Positions 30,661 to 31,318 of a stretch of DNA of 31,318 nt are shown piece by piece. A program made the position numbers and the translations under genes. This DNA is from a virus. A model generated the notes under the pieces. The model saw only the letters and a program-made list of their open reading frames with translations, ran no database searches and was not told where the DNA came from. The stretch spans positions 1 through 31,318 of the IMG/VR virus record IMGVR_UViG_3300044568_000183. One strand, written 5' to 3'. How positions within the stretch are numbered: the stretch's first letter is position 1; every line of letters begins with the position of its first letter.

Positions 30661-31210
30661 GTTCTTTTTTGATTACGGTTGAAATTTTATACTTCGTCTC
30701 AAGGTTCTTGACTATCGTGGCCAAGCCAAGGTGCTTGTTGTCTTTGATGTACTTGATTACCTTATCCCAATTTGAATCACCTATGGTTAATTCTAGAGGG
30801 CCTGAAGGCTTCTCTACCTTGGTAGTTGTTACTAGGTCTTCACCACTCCACATCTGAAGGCCTAGTCCGTGAAGCGCCAACGCCTTAACTGTGCTCCTTT
30901 GGATAGTCTTTGACACCTCGAATGATGTTATGTTATCTATTCCAATTGACTTGTTGTTGTGGCTCATGATTGGTAGGTAGTCGATGTGCTCTAGACCCTC
31001 AATTATAATTCCAACCTTTACATAGCCACTCTTTCCATCGTTGAAGTAGTTCAGACCCGTGACTGAGTCCTCGTATACTATACGTTGTATTGACGGATAC
31101 TTTTGCTTTGCAAACCCCCACGCGTTAGCCCAACTGAGGTAGTTCTGACTACCCTTCTTCTCTACTTTTGACTTGATGTCAATCTCTGACAACTTCTTAA
31201 ATACTTCCAT
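30641..31210 (-). CDS. Single-strand annealing protein (DUF1071/Sak3-like)
   Basis: This 189-residue protein has the DUF1071/Sak3-type signature: QNYLSWANAWGFAKQKYPSI at 22-41, DYLPIMSHNNKSIG near 80, and TIQRSTVKALALHGLGLQMW with SGEDL near 105-130. The family anneals complementary single strands in phage recombination. The pairing with a RecE-like nuclease and an SSB fits. The C-terminal 50 residues are a basic helical tail. Its ATG overlaps the last codons of the preceding, partly visible gene by 14 nt. Confidence 0.82.
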   Translation of the reverse strand: MEVFKKLSEIDIKSKVEKKGSQNYLSWANAWGFAKQKYPSIQRIVYEDSVTGLNYFNDGKSGYVKVGIIIEGLEHIDYLPIMSHNNKSIGIDNITSFEVSKTIQRSTVKALALHGLGLQMWSGEDLVTTTKVEKPSGPLELTIGDSNWDKVIKYIKDNKHLGLATIVKNLETKYKISTVIKKELGKYVG

Positions 31211-31318
31211 TATACTTGATTTTTAAAACATTAGTGTACTTCTCCATTAGGTTCACTCTCATCGTCTTCAGATACTGGTAGTGCTTCTGATTGTTTCGAC
31301 TCCCTATCTCATCACGTA
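31197..31318 (-). CDS. 3' end of an upstream gene (partial)
   Basis: One minus-strand frame is open from the window edge to the TAA at 31197-31199, giving 39 visible residues ending NVLKIKYNGSI. It overlaps the annealing-protein start by 14 nt, like other operon overlaps here. The visible part is basic and helical (NQKHYQYLKTMRVNLMEKYT). The start and function are outside the window. Confidence 0.55.
   Translation of the reverse strand, partial: RDEIGSRNNQKHYQYLKTMRVNLMEKYTNVLKIKYNGSI

Noticed and set aside
1-31318. CRISPR array, insertion sequence, integrase or attachment site
   Set aside because: No regularly spaced repeats, transposase, recombinase or paired direct repeats next to a tRNA were found in the window.

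Overview
The window is a stretch of a tailed phage that very probably infects a member of the Bacteroidota. Its structural proteins look like those of short-tailed crAss-like (Crassvirales) or closely related phages: a ring protein starting MAYLTGYQYYENSGE, a 1472-residue muzzle or tail-hub protein starting MADALNTAEALFYAGKMNKD, and a conserved head-associated protein. The primase carries a VirE/BT4734-like N-terminus typical of Bacteroidota elements. A few promoter -7 boxes fit the Bacteroidota consensus TAnnTTTG. No integrase, lysin, capsid, portal, terminase, DNA polymerase or RNA polymerase is visible here, so this is only part of a genome.

Layout: positions 1-19991 are a rightward (+) block of virion genes. 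In order these are a head-associated protein, two connector or ring proteins, the muzzle/hub, a small fibre cassette (6940-8954), a GNAT enzyme, two small internal or cargo-like proteins, and a giant 2790-residue polyvalent protein. The giant protein combines a membrane-active-looking segment, an HExxH zincin, a conserved middle module, a GNAT fold and an LPD38-like C-terminal region. It is probably packaged and injected with the DNA. An 8-bp hairpin overlapping its stop codon separates it from the converging leftward block and may terminate both strands.

Positions 20009-31318 are a leftward (-) block of early/middle genes, tightly packed with ATGA, GTGA and TAATG overlaps. Read in the direction of transcription, from the right edge, it holds: the end of an unknown gene; a DUF1071/Sak3-like annealing protein; a PD-(D/E)XK (RecB/RecE-like) exonuclease; a roughly 550-nt RNA-only region with two tRNA-like genes and other stem-loops; an SSB-like protein ending DPDLPF; a spacer with inverted repeats; a primase-SF3 helicase; a small gene; an SF2/SNF2-like helicase; a VRR-NUC nuclease; an HTH protein; several small genes including a zinc-binding one; a 2OG-Fe(II) oxygenase-like protein; a calcineurin-type phosphoesterase; a 31-residue membrane-like peptide; and four small phage proteins. 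Together this is a recombination-replication-nucleic-acid-processing module.

The least ordinary parts are the structured RNA region at 29369-29926, which includes an oversized tRNA-Leu-like gene and a tRNA with an apparent 8-nt anticodon loop, and the giant gene, where codon use switches abruptly from all-AAG to all-AAA lysine around a domain cassette. All functional calls come from reading the sequence and recalled family knowledge; no searches were run.
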